Origin: Pseudomonadota bacterium
GTDB taxonomy: Bacteria; Myxococcota; Polyangia; GCA-2747355; JACKDQ01
Direction: 5' to 3'
Assembly (NCBI GenBank): GCA_030591195.1
Contig: JAUVBO010000080.1
Coordinates: 1-8,216, forward strand
Length of the DNA: 8,216 nucleotides
Part shown: positions 1 to 5,715 of the stretch, in pieces
Numbering within the stretch: the first letter of the stretch is position 1
How the letters are laid out: every line of letters begins with the position of its first letter
Translations under genes and position numbers: made by a program
Notes under the pieces: generated by a model
Told to the model about the DNA's origin: nothing
Databases searched by the model: none
Seen by the model: the letters and a program-made list of their open reading frames with translations, nothing else

Positions 1-160
1 ACTCGATGAAGCCACAGGTGTTGACCAGGATCACTTCGGCCGCCTCCGGGTCGGTCACCAGCGAGAGGCCCTGGCGCTCGGCGAGCGCCGCCATGCGCTC
101 GCTGTCGACGCGGTTCTTCGGGCAGCCGAGAGAGACGAGGTGAATCGTGCGGGTTGTCAT
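1..160 (-). CDS. rimO: Ribosomal protein S12 methylthiotransferase RimO, N-terminal part (runs off the window)
   Basis: The protein adds a methylthio group to an aspartate of ribosomal protein uS12. It belongs to the MiaB/RimO radical-SAM family. Only the first 53 residues are present. They show the start of the N-terminal MTTase domain: [13 protein letters not shown] at residues 9-21 and VNTCGFIE at 46-53. Cys13 and Cys49 are the first two of the three cysteines that hold the auxiliary iron-sulfur cluster. The CPKN-VDSE pattern favours RimO over MiaB, which usually reads GCQMN. The radical-SAM CxxxCxxC motif and the TRAM domain lie outside the window. The ATG start fits the usual RimO N-terminus, but the ribosome-binding site before it is weak. 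The gene is divergent from the small Cys/His-rich gene to its right, about 60 bases away. The family call is firm; RimO over a close paralogue is very likely. Confidence 0.93.
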   Translation of the reverse strand, partial: MTTRTIHLVSLGCPKNRVDSERMAALAERQGLSLVTDPEAAEVILVNTCGFIE

Positions 161-221
161 CGGTAGCGCTCTTGGGTAGGGTCAAATAAGCGATGTGATG
201 CCATTTTCCGGGGCGGAGGGA
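161..221. promoter_or_regulatory. Divergent intergenic region between rimO and the small zinc-protein gene
   Basis: This 61-base spacer must hold the 5' signals of both divergent genes unless the zinc-protein start is further left. It is locally more AT-rich than its surroundings around 181-210. I could not fit a convincing -35/-10 pair on either strand. The clear element is the purine-rich GGAGGG at 215-220 just before the ATG at 222. Confidence 0.35.
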
Positions 222-425
222 ATGTCCAAACTATTTGCCAAGTGTTGCATGTGTGGCAAGGAGATCAACCAGGGTGAGGCCTTCGTCCGCTGTACCGTCT
301 CGGCCTGCAACAGCGGACGGCTGAAGCTGGTCTTCTGCGGCGCGAGCTGCTGGGACGCCCATCTGTCCACCGCCCGCCACCGCAAGGCGGCCTACACCGA
401 GCACATCGCGGGCGAGGACTCCTGA
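222..425 (+). CDS. Small Cys/His-rich probable zinc-binding protein, function unknown
   Basis: I do not recognise this 67-residue protein by name. It has seven cysteines and three histidines. They are arranged as C8-C9-x-C11 near the N-terminus, C24-x4-C29 in the middle, and FC39-x3-C43-W-D-A-H47 followed by ARH53. Paired CxxC and FCxxxC knuckles of this kind resemble treble-clef or TRASH/MYND-like zinc fingers, so one or two bound zinc ions are likely. No signal peptide or membrane segment is visible, so it is probably cytoplasmic. It could bind protein or nucleic acid, but nothing here shows which. The ATG at 222 follows GGAGGG at 215-220, a strong but unusually close Shine-Dalgarno. In-frame GTG 195 and ATG 198 would add up to nine residues. 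It is divergent from rimO and convergent with the lipoprotein gene. Confidence 0.75.
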   Translation: MSKLFAKCCMCGKEINQGEAFVRCTVSACNSGRLKLVFCGASCWDAHLSTARHRKAAYTEHIAGEDS

Positions 426-493
426 GCTCCACAGTCCCGAGCGCGTCTCTCGAGCTGAGTGTGCCTGTTGGTGGGTCCACCCGACGACCGGAA

Positions 494-524
494 AGCTCAG
501 GTCGTGATCGACCAGCGGTGAGCT
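494..524. terminator. Possible hairpin in the spacer between convergent genes
   Basis: The outer arms AGCTCA (494-499) and TGAGCT (519-524) can pair. Inside them GGTCG (500-504) and CGACC (509-513) pair around a TGAT loop, leaving AGCGG bulged on one side. The element lies between the 3' ends of the zinc-protein gene (plus) and the lipoprotein gene (minus), where a shared terminator is expected. There is no T-run on either side, so this is a weak call. The rest of 426-540 shows no other structure of note. Confidence 0.3.
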
Positions 525-540
525 GAGGAATCGGGAAAGG

Positions 541-978
541 TCACTCGACTTCGATGCAGAGCGCCGTGCAGGCCGGGATGTCGATCCCGGACGGTCCCTG
601 GGCGCCGAAGCAGACCTCGAGCGAGGCGTCGCAGCTGCTGCCCTCACAGGTCTCCTTGTCGCCGCCGAAGGTGCACACCTGGTTGTTCTTGCAGCGCTTG
701 CCCGAGTACGCGAACTGATCGGCGATGCACTCGCCGCAGGCGGTGCCCTTGAAACCCTGGCTCGCCGCCTCGCCGGCGAGGGCCCGGCAGTCGGCGACGC
801 ACCTGGCCTCGAAGTCGCCCGTGGCGCAGGGGTCGGCCGGGTCGACCTCGCAGACGCTCTCGCAGCGGCTGGCGAGGGGGTCGTCGTCACTGCCGCACGC
901 GCCGGCGGCGGCCCAGAGGATCAGCAGGCCGCTGCCAACCAGCAGCGCCTTGAGGACGTTCGAGCTGTTTCGTTTCAC
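541..978 (-). CDS. Cysteine-rich exported lipoprotein, function unknown
   Basis: A 145-residue lipoprotein. The first 27 residues form a signal peptide: a basic MKR start, a hydrophobic core around residues 11-25, and the lipobox A25-G26-A27-C28. The lipobox lacks the preferred leucine but is acceptable. Mature protein begins C-G-S-D-D-D. After the lipidated Cys28 there are 14 more cysteines spread through about 115 residues, in spacings such as CESVC, CGEC and CTALC. This even number suggests up to seven disulfides in a compact extracytoplasmic domain. I recognise no named family. The frame is open further upstream to a GTG at 1038. I chose the GTG at 978 because GGAG lies eight bases before it and because it places the basic signal-peptide start correctly. 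The gene follows the last ABC permease by 69 bases on the same strand and may be its extracytoplasmic partner. That role is inference. Confidence 0.82.
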   Translation of the reverse strand: MKRNSSNVLKALLVGSGLLILWAAAGACGSDDDPLASRCESVCEVDPADPCATGDFEARCVADCRALAGEAASQGFKGTACGECIADQFAYSGKRCKNNQVCTFGGDKETCEGSSCDASLEVCFGAQGPSGIDIPACTALCIEVE

Positions 979-986
979 TAGCTTCG

Positions 987-990
987 CTCC
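987..990 (-). promoter_or_regulatory. Ribosome-binding site fixing the GTG start of the lipoprotein
   Basis: Minus-strand GGAG lies eight bases before the GTG that begins at 978. No comparable site precedes the longer GTG start at 1038. It supports the shorter protein with a standard lipoprotein signal peptide. Confidence 0.6.
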
Positions 991-1047
991 GGCTATTTGG
1001 TCGTTGGTTGCCACGAGTCGGCCGGCCTCGTCAACCACCGCGTACCG

Positions 1048-1842
1048 CTACTTGTCGGTGCGGTATTCGTGGGCGCTGACCCAGCCGATGGCGATCAGCA
1101 GCCAGATCGCGGTCAGTCCGGCGACGATGCCGAGGGAGATCGCCGGGGTCAGCTTCGGGTCGGCCATGAAGAACGTGTCGGTGTGGGGGCGGTAGAGCCC
1201 GGCCACGGCGGTGAGGTTGACGCCAGCCGAGACGGCCTTGAAGATCCCGGGGATGAACCCGAGGCCGACATCGACGATCAGGATGAAGATCAACATCGCC
1301 GCGAACGGGTAGCCGGTGACCATCGCGCCGAAGGCGGTGGCCACCGCGCCGAAGTGAATCGCTGCCAGGGCGGTGGTCAGCAGCGCGAGACCGAGTCGCG
1401 GCAGGGCCTCGAGGATCTCCGAGCCGGCGCAGACCAGGTAGGTCGCGGTCACCGACACCGCCAGCAGCGCCACGGTCACCGCCACCGTGCCGAAGTACTT
1501 GCCCACCGGCAGCGTCCAGCGGGGGATCGGTCGTGACAGCAGGTAGGTGATCGTCTTGCCCTGGACCTCCTCGGCGATCATCGCTCCGGAGAAGAGGGCC
1601 ATCGCCAGCGGCGTGACGAAGCGCAGCAGCGCGTTGAGCACCGTGTCGAAGAAGTCGGCGCCGCCGTGGCCGCTGAGCAGGGCCGCCAGCCCGGCGGGCA
1701 CCGGCAGCAGCAGCAGCACCGCCACCAGCTGGACCAGCCGCCCTCGTCGCGCCCGGCGCAGGGTCAGCCCGGCCACCTGCCAGATCGCCGAGCCGGCCGA
1801 GGGCAGCGCGGGTGCGATCCGCTCGCGGCTCTGGTTACTCAT
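1048..1842 (-). CDS. ABC-2 type transporter permease (second of the pair)
   Basis: A 264-residue inner-membrane permease of the ABC-2 / NosY-like type. It has about six hydrophobic segments, near residues 36-56, 70-90, 116-138, 149-176, 181-198 and 234-256. Between segments two and three lies the typical cytoplasmic element A-E-E-V-Q-G-K-T with LLSRPIPRW (residues 90-109), followed by GKYFG. This region meets the ATPase in the family. The substrate cannot be told from sequence. The ATG at 1842 overlaps the stop of the upstream ATPase gene (ATGAGTAA) and has GGGAG nine bases before it. A TTG at 1851 is possible but less likely. It is the natural partner of the ATPase ending at 1835. Family call is firm. 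Confidence 0.92.
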   Translation of the reverse strand: MSNQSRERIAPALPSAGSAIWQVAGLTLRRARRGRLVQLVAVLLLLPVPAGLAALLSGHGGADFFDTVLNALLRFVTPLAMALFSGAMIAEEVQGKTITYLLSRPIPRWTLPVGKYFGTVAVTVALLAVSVTATYLVCAGSEILEALPRLGLALLTTALAAIHFGAVATAFGAMVTGYPFAAMLIFILIVDVGLGFIPGIFKAVSAGVNLTAVAGLYRPHTDTFFMADPKLTPAISLGIVAGLTAIWLLIAIGWVSAHEYRTDK

Positions 1843-2869
1843 TGGCGGCAACTCCCTTCGCCCGCTCGCGGGTCAGGTACTCGAAGACCGCCTGCAGGTT
1901 GTTGTCTGGGCTGGTCAAGGCGGTGATCTTGACCCCGTGCTCGAGGGCGGCGCGGGGCAGCAGCGGGTAGCACCGGTCGGGGTCGCGGGTCTCGATCAGC
2001 AGGCTGGTGGCGCCGTCTCCATCGCCGCCGTGCGCCGGGGCTCGGCGGCCGTCGTCACCGGCCGCGGCTCCGACGAAGGAGAGGGCCGAGACCGACGGGT
2101 CGGCCACCACCTCGCGGGCTAGGCGTCGGGGGGCGTCGCAGTCGACGCGGATCTGGTGGGGGTGCTCGTCGATCATCTCGCGGATGCGGTAGATGTTGCC
2201 CTCGGCTAGGACCTGTCCCTTGTAGACCAGCAGGATCTCGCTGGTCATCGCCTCGATCTCGTGGAGGATGTGGCTCGAGACGATCACGGTTCGCCCCTCG
2301 CGCCCGATCTCCTTGATCAGCGCGACCACCTGGGCCCGGGCCAGCGGGTCGCAGCCGGAGAGCGGCTCGTCCAGCAGCAACAGCTCGGGGTCGTGGACGA
2401 CCGCTTGAGCCAGCTTGACCCGCTGGCGCATGCCCTTGGAGTAGGTCCCGACCTGGCGGTGCCGCGCTTCCGCCAGGCCCATCCGGTCGAGCGATTCCTC
2501 GGCGCGCCGCTCGGCGTCGCCACGGGCGATGCCCGACAGCCGCGCCATCACGGTGACGAACTCGAGGCCGCTGAGGTCGTCGTAGACGCCGTCGTGCTCC
2601 GGGCAGTAGCCGATACGGGCGAGGAGCGCGCGGTTGCCCCAGACCGGCTCACCGAGCACGCGGAGCTGACCCTTCGACGGGCGCAGGGCGCCGATCAGCA
2701 GCTTGAGGAACGTCGACTTGCCCGCGCCGTTGGGCCCGAGCAGCCCGGTGACGCCCGCTGGAATGTTGACGGTGAAGTCGTTGACGCCGACGACGTTGCC
2801 GTACCACTTGGACAGCTTGTCGCCGATCACCACCCCGTCGGCCTGCTCGCTGCGGTCATGCGCGCTCAT
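1835..2869 (-). CDS. ABC transporter ATP-binding protein (second of the pair)
   Basis: A 344-residue ABC ATPase of the CcmA/NatA-like class that drives ABC-2 permeases. Walker A is GPNGAGKST at residues 45-53, the signature is YSKGMRQR at 143-150, Walker B is LLLLDEP at 163-169, and the switch histidine is His200 in SSH. The D-loop reads S-G-C-D-P with Cys173 where leucine is usual. After about residue 225 comes a C-terminal domain common in this class. It is interrupted near residues 275-295 by a low-complexity Gly/Asp/Ala stretch and ends with the typical LQAVFEYLTRE. The ATG at 2869 shares ATGA with the stop of the upstream permease and has GGAGG ten bases before it. All catalytic motifs are intact, so it should hydrolyse ATP. 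It probably pairs with the permease downstream. Confidence 0.95.
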   Translation of the reverse strand: MSAHDRSEQADGVVIGDKLSKWYGNVVGVNDFTVNIPAGVTGLLGPNGAGKSTFLKLLIGALRPSKGQLRVLGEPVWGNRALLARIGYCPEHDGVYDDLSGLEFVTVMARLSGIARGDAERRAEESLDRMGLAEARHRQVGTYSKGMRQRVKLAQAVVHDPELLLLDEPLSGCDPLARAQVVALIKEIGREGRTVIVSSHILHEIEAMTSEILLVYKGQVLAEGNIYRIREMIDEHPHQIRVDCDAPRRLAREVVADPSVSALSFVGAAAGDDGRRAPAHGGDGDGATSLLIETRDPDRCYPLLPRAALEHGVKITALTSPDNNLQAVFEYLTRERAKGVAANE

Positions 2870-3324
2870 CCGACCATCACCTCCGCCTGGCCGAGCCGGC
2901 GCCAGAGGACCACGGCGGCGACACAGACCACCCCGAGCAGCACCGCCGCCGGCCAGTACCAGGCGATGTCGTAGCTTGGCTCGATGCCGAAGAGGTGCTG
3001 GCCGACCAGGCGCAGGTCGGTGGGGATCGAGACCAGGCTCAGCAGCGGCTGGTCGGTGGCCGCCGCGGTGCCTTCGCCGAGGACCCAGGGGATGAAGAAC
3101 ACCGTGGCCCACCCGCCCATCGCGTAGCCGCTGTTGCGGGTCAGGGCGCTGACGGCGATGGCCGGCAGCACCATCACCGCCACGTAGACCACCGAGAAGA
3201 CCAGCGTGGCGAGCAGCAGCTGTAGGTGGGCCAGGCCCTCGCTGACCGAGGCCGCCAGGGCGATCCGCTCGAGGGTCAGCAGCAGCCCGGGCGTCACGCC
3301 GACGATCACGATCAGCGACGCCAC
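2866..3324 (-). CDS. C-terminal half of the interrupted ABC-2 permease
   Basis: This is the open part after the TAG. The first possible start is a GTG at 3324, four codons beyond the stop, with no Shine-Dalgarno before it. The 152 residues hold the last four membrane segments, including VIVGVTPGLLL, a long segment around LVFSVVYVAVMVLP, FFIPWVLG, and a final VLLGVVCVAAVVLW. It would be made only by re-initiation or by stop-codon readthrough. It is best read as the second part of the gene that starts at 3804. Confidence 0.6.
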   Translation of the reverse strand: MASLIVIVGVTPGLLLTLERIALAASVSEGLAHLQLLLATLVFSVVYVAVMVLPAIAVSALTRNSGYAMGGWATVFFIPWVLGEGTAAATDQPLLSLVSIPTDLRLVGQHLFGIEPSYDIAWYWPAAVLLGVVCVAAVVLWRRLGQAEVMVG

Positions 3325-3333
3325 CGCCAGCAG

Positions 3334-3804
3334 CTAGCCCGCGACATAGTGGGTGCGGGTGATCGGCCGCGCGAAGTAGAACTGGAACGCGCCGGTGCGG
3401 ATGTCGTCGGCGATGGCGGTGGAGGCGACCACCAGGCTCAGCGCGAAGGCAAACCAGATCTGGCACCAGTAGACGCAGTAATAGACCCAGCGCTCGGGGT
3501 GCTGCAGCCTCGCGGGCACGGGCGCCCCCTGGCTCTCGAACAGCTGCGCCCCGCGGATCTGGAGGTACATCAGCACCGCACAGACGATCATCGGGAACAT
3601 CCCGAGGATCACGATCGTCTTGACCAGGCCGCTCTGCCAGGCCAGCGAGAGGGTGCGGCTGGCGAGCACCCGATAGCGGTTGCGGTGGGGCAGGCGGCGG
3701 CCCTCGTAGCGGCTGTAGCCGAGGTCTCGGATCGGCGAGCCCGCCGATGACGGCCTGTCGGGCTCGTCGGTCGCCCCGGTGTCGTGGGTCCCTTGGTCGT
3801 TCAT
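3334..3804 (-). CDS. N-terminal half of the interrupted ABC-2 permease
   Basis: This is the open part from the ATG at 3804 to the internal TAG, 156 residues. It has a hydrophilic N-terminus with the motif GYSRYEGRR at residues 29-37, typical of this permease family. Two membrane segments follow (about 62-82 and 108-132), and it ends within the cytoplasmic ATPase-contact element FARPITRTHYVAG. On its own it lacks four of the six membrane segments and is unlikely to form a transporter alone. It is coupled to the upstream ATPase by TGATG. Confidence 0.7.
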   Translation of the reverse strand: MNDQGTHDTGATDEPDRPSSAGSPIRDLGYSRYEGRRLPHRNRYRVLASRTLSLAWQSGLVKTIVILGMFPMIVCAVLMYLQIRGAQLFESQGAPVPARLQHPERWVYYCVYWCQIWFAFALSLVVASTAIADDIRTGAFQFYFARPITRTHYVAG

Positions 3805-4775
3805 CAGACTCCATCCCCCTGACGACGACCGAGCGGCGCCGACCCTGCTGTAGAACCCTTGCGAAGCACATCGAGGAAGGCGTCCTCGAGCGAGGTCTTG
3901 CAGCGGGCGAGGTGGCGGATCTGGATCTTCGCGTCGAGGGCCAGGCGGAAGATCTTGTCGGCGTCGGTATCGGGCGCGATGCGCACCCGCAGGGCGCCGT
4001 CGTGCAGCTCGGCGTGGTCGCCCGCTCCGTTGAGGATCTCGACCAACCGCTCGGGCTCGGACTTGACCCGAACCTCGAAGAAGTCGCGATCCCTGCCACC
4101 CATCTCGGCGATGCGGCCCGCGTGGATCATCCGCCCGGACGACAGCACGATCACCTGATCGCAGACCGCCTCGACGTCTGGCAGCAGGTGCGAGGAGAGG
4201 ATGATCGAGCACTGGCGGCGGGGGGGCAGCTGGCGGATCAGCGCCAGCATTTCGTCGCGGCCCTTCGGATCCAGGCCGTTGGTCGGCTCGTCGAGCAGCA
4301 ACAGATCCGGGTCGTGGACCAGGGCCTGGGCCAGCTTCACCCGCTGCTTCTGGCCGGTCGAGTAGGTGTTGACCTTCATGTACCGCTTGTCGCCGAGGCC
4401 GACGAACTCGAGCACCGAGTGGGCGCGCTCGCGGGCCTCGGCCGGTGGTAGCCCGCAGAGCTGGGCCGCGTAGGTGCAGGTCTCCACCGCGTCGAGGCGG
4501 GCGATGTAACACTCGTTCTCCGGCATGTAGCCGACGCGCTGCCGCAGGTCGAGGGGCGTGCGGGCGGGATCGTGGCCGAGCACGCGCGCCTGGCCCGAGC
4601 TCGGGGGCAGCAGCCCGAGCAGCACCTTGAGCAGGGTCGACTTGCCCGCGCCGTTCGGCCCGAGCAGTCCGATGCTGCCCTTGCCAACAGAAAGCGTAAC
4701 GTCGTCGAGGGCATGGACCGTACCGTAGTACCGGTGCACCCCCTCCAGTTCGAGAAGCATCTCGCCGGGTTGCAT
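3804..4775 (-). CDS. ABC transporter ATP-binding protein (first of the pair)
   Basis: A 323-residue ABC ATPase of the CcmA/NatA-like class. Walker A is GPNGAGKST at residues 39-47, the signature is YSTGQKQR at 138-145, Walker B is LLLLDEP at 158-164, the D-loop is GLDP at 167-170, and the switch histidine is His196 in SSH. The C-terminal domain after about residue 220 ends with TSLEDAFLDVLR, usual for ATPases that work with ABC-2 permeases. The ATG at 4775 has AGAGG about eight bases before it. An internal ATG at codon 6 is a weaker choice. It is the first gene of the minus-strand operon, and its TGA overlaps the start of the permease downstream. It shares the same motifs as the ATPase at 1835-2869, consistent with duplication of an ATPase-permease unit. 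The transported substrate is unknown. Confidence 0.95.
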   Translation of the reverse strand: MQPGEMLLELEGVHRYYGTVHALDDVTLSVGKGSIGLLGPNGAGKSTLLKVLLGLLPPSSGQARVLGHDPARTPLDLRQRVGYMPENECYIARLDAVETCTYAAQLCGLPPAEARERAHSVLEFVGLGDKRYMKVNTYSTGQKQRVKLAQALVHDPDLLLLDEPTNGLDPKGRDEMLALIRQLPPRRQCSIILSSHLLPDVEAVCDQVIVLSSGRMIHAGRIAEMGGRDRDFFEVRVKSEPERLVEILNGAGDHAELHDGALRVRIAPDTDADKIFRLALDAKIQIRHLARCKTSLEDAFLDVLRKGSTAGSAPLGRRQGDGV

Positions 4776-4857
4776 ATCACAGGCCTCTTGACATCTTCGT
4801 TCGTATCGGTTACGTAGCGGCGGCTCTGATCGAAGACTCCCCCGTGCCCGGGCAGTT
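4776..4857. promoter_or_regulatory. Divergent promoter region between the ABC operon and rpsP
   Basis: These bases lie between the ABC operon start and the rpsP promoter. A perfect plus-strand TTGACA sits at 4788-4793, but the hexamer 17 bases on is TACGTA (4811-4816), a poor -10, so a second rpsP promoter is only possible. I could not identify a good minus-strand promoter for the ABC operon, although it must start near here. Confidence 0.35.
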
Positions 4858-4866
4858 TGCTATACT
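4858..4866 (+). promoter_or_regulatory. Extended -10 promoter of the rpsP operon
   Basis: TGCTATACT forms an extended -10 element: TG at 4858-4859, one base, then TATACT at 4861-4866. It is followed by an AT-rich AAATT. No good -35 hexamer lies 16-18 bases upstream, which is common for extended -10 promoters of the housekeeping sigma factor. Transcription should begin near 4873, giving an rpsP leader of about 95 bases. Confidence 0.65.
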
Positions 4867-4954
4867 AAATTCACGTGGTTGGAAGTTCAATGGCCACTGG
4901 CGTCGGAGCGCGGGGGAAACGAAAGACGCGTTTTGCGGAGGATCAGGGCGGTAA

Positions 4955-4959
4955 GGGAG
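4955..4959 (+). promoter_or_regulatory. Ribosome-binding site fixing the rpsP start
   Basis: GGGAG ends eight bases before the ATG at 4968. It supports the start that gives the usual bS16 N-terminus, although the frame is open upstream to a GTG at 4875. Confidence 0.6.
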
Positions 4960-4967
4960 AAATAGCG

Positions 4968-5228
4968 ATGTCTGTACGGTTGCGTTTGGCTCGGGGTGGC
5001 GCGAAGAAGCGTCCGATCTACCGGGTCGTGATCACCGATGGCCGCAACCCGCGCGACGGGCGGTTCATCGAGCAGATCGGCCTCTACAATCCGACGACGG
5101 AGCCCGCGGTCTTCGAGATCAAGCAGGACCGGCTCGAGTATTGGCTGGGCAACGGTGCCCAGGCGAGTGAGACGGTCCACAAACTGCTGCTGAAGCGTCG
5201 CAAGGAGGAGGCACGCGCCTCTGCATAG
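4968..5228 (+). CDS. rpsP: Small ribosomal subunit protein bS16
   Basis: Ribosomal protein bS16 binds 16S rRNA early in assembly of the small subunit. The 86 residues show the family landmarks: [19 protein letters not shown] at the start, [18 protein letters not shown], then LYNPTT and [16 protein letters not shown], with a basic tail. The length is normal. The ATG was chosen for the standard N-terminus and the GGGAG eight bases before it. The same frame is open for 31 more codons upstream, including an ATG at 4890 with GGAAG before it, so a basic N-terminal extension cannot be fully excluded. It is the first gene of the rpsP-khpA-rimM-trmD-rplS operon. Identification is secure. Confidence 0.98.
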   Translation: MSVRLRLARGGAKKRPIYRVVITDGRNPRDGRFIEQIGLYNPTTEPAVFEIKQDRLEYWLGNGAQASETVHKLLLKRRKEEARASA

Positions 5229-5229
5229 G

Positions 5230-5271
5230 CCGACCGCCGAGTGTCGGAAGGTCACCGGGCAGCCCGGGACC
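5230..5271 (+). other. Two adjacent hairpins after rpsP
   Basis: CCGAC (5230-5234) can pair with GTCGG (5243-5247). Directly after it, GGTC-A-CCGGG (5250-5259) pairs with CCCGG-GACC (5263-5271) around a CAG loop with one bulged A. No T-run follows, so a factor-independent terminator is unlikely. An RNA-processing or attenuation site between rpsP and khpA is possible. The rest of the 150-base spacer also holds a loose inverted repeat, AGTGAG (5328-5333) with CTCACT (5354-5359). Confidence 0.4.
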
Positions 5272-5378
5272 TCTCGGGAGGCGATCAGCCCGAGCAGCGC
5301 GTGCGCATTCCTTCGCGATTTCCATAGAGTGAGTAGACCTCGCCCTTGCTGAGCTCACTACGCGGAGAAGGCTGATCC

Positions 5379-5630
5379 ATGAGCGACAACGACGGAACCC
5401 TCAAGGGCCTCATCGAGCACATCGCCAAGGCCCTCGTGGACAAGCCCGATGAGGTCAAGGTCACCGAGGTGACCGGCATCCAGACCTCCGTCATCGAGCT
5501 CCAGGTCGCCAAGGATGACCTGGGCAAGGTGATCGGCAAGCAGGGCCGGACGGCGCGCGCGATGCGGACGATCCTCAGTGCGTCGTCGACGAAGCTCCGC
5601 AAGCGGACGGTCTTGGAGATCCTCGAGTAG
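5379..5630 (+). CDS. khpA: KH-domain RNA-binding protein KhpA (YlqC family)
   Basis: An 83-residue protein made of a single KH domain. In Gram-positive bacteria KhpA works with KhpB as an RNA-binding pair affecting cell division and envelope genes. The N-terminal part, [18 protein letters not shown] (residues 11-28), is characteristic. The GxxG loop is G-K-Q-G at 53-56 within [16 protein letters not shown], where RNA contacts the domain. The length is close to the family norm of about 75-80. The ATG at 5379 has GGAGAAGG ending seven bases before it. Its position between rpsP and rimM is the conserved place for this gene. Identification as a YlqC-type KH protein is secure; the cellular role in this lineage is untested. 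Confidence 0.95.
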   Translation: MSDNDGTLKGLIEHIAKALVDKPDEVKVTEVTGIQTSVIELQVAKDDLGKVIGKQGRTARAMRTILSASSTKLRKRTVLEILE

Positions 5631-5673
5631 CCATCGTCCCCCGGGGTGGAAGTTTATCAACAGCCCTCGTCAC

Positions 5674-5691
5674 GCGGGCCGGTTGGCCCGC
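5674..5691 (+). other. Strong GC hairpin before rimM
   Basis: GCGGGCC (5674-5680) and GGCCCGC (5685-5691) form a perfect seven-base stem around a GGTT loop. It lies 44 bases after khpA and 24 bases before the rimM start. No T-run follows; the next bases are CATATTGCTAG. It may slow or process the transcript, or control rimM translation, which lacks a visible ribosome-binding site. Confidence 0.45.
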
Positions 5692-5715
5692 CCATATTGC
5701 TAGTCGCGTCTTCCA

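Larger units (their letters stand above)
2866..3804 (-). pseudogene. ABC-2 type permease gene (first of the pair) interrupted by an in-frame TAG
   Basis: Read through, this would be a 312-residue six-segment permease. Hydrophobic segments lie near residues 62-82, 108-132, 158-180, 194-218, 227-243 and 280-301. Codon 157 (bases 3336-3334) is TAG, between segments two and three. No frameshift is involved: the same frame continues with permease sequence right after it. Aligned with the paralogous permease at 1048-1842, the stop falls on the Lys of RPIPRWTLPVGK: here RPITRTHYVAG is followed by the stop and then LLAVAS. One base change from AAG or CAG would cause it. The start ATG overlaps the upstream ATPase stop (TGATG), and the end overlaps the next ATPase start. 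As written the gene would give two half-proteins. A sequencing error or a very recent mutation is likely, because both halves otherwise look intact. Confidence 0.85.

Noticed and set aside
725..1195. Plus-strand open frame opposite the lipoprotein and second permease
   Set aside because: It is antisense to two well-supported genes and shows no domain or convincing ribosome-binding site.
3334..3336. TAG as a recoded sense codon
   Set aside because: rpsP, khpA, trmD, rplS and the second permease all end normally at TAG, so TAG is a stop in this genome. No selenocysteine- or pyrrolysine-type context is evident.
1835..4099. A 754-residue minus-strand open frame that spans the second ATPase and far upstream
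   Set aside because: Only the part from 2869 is the ATPase. The remainder is the shadow frame of the permease and first ATPase, with Arg/Ala/Pro-rich sequence and no family motifs.
3334..4512. Extended upstream frame joined to the permease N-terminal half
   Set aside because: The bases before 3804 are the out-of-frame shadow of the first ATPase. The ATG at 3804, overlapping the ATPase stop, is the real start.
4788..4816. Perfect TTGACA with a 17-base spacer as the main rpsP promoter
   Set aside because: The matching -10 would be TACGTA, a poor fit, while the extended -10 at 4858-4866 is much better. I kept it only as a possible second promoter.
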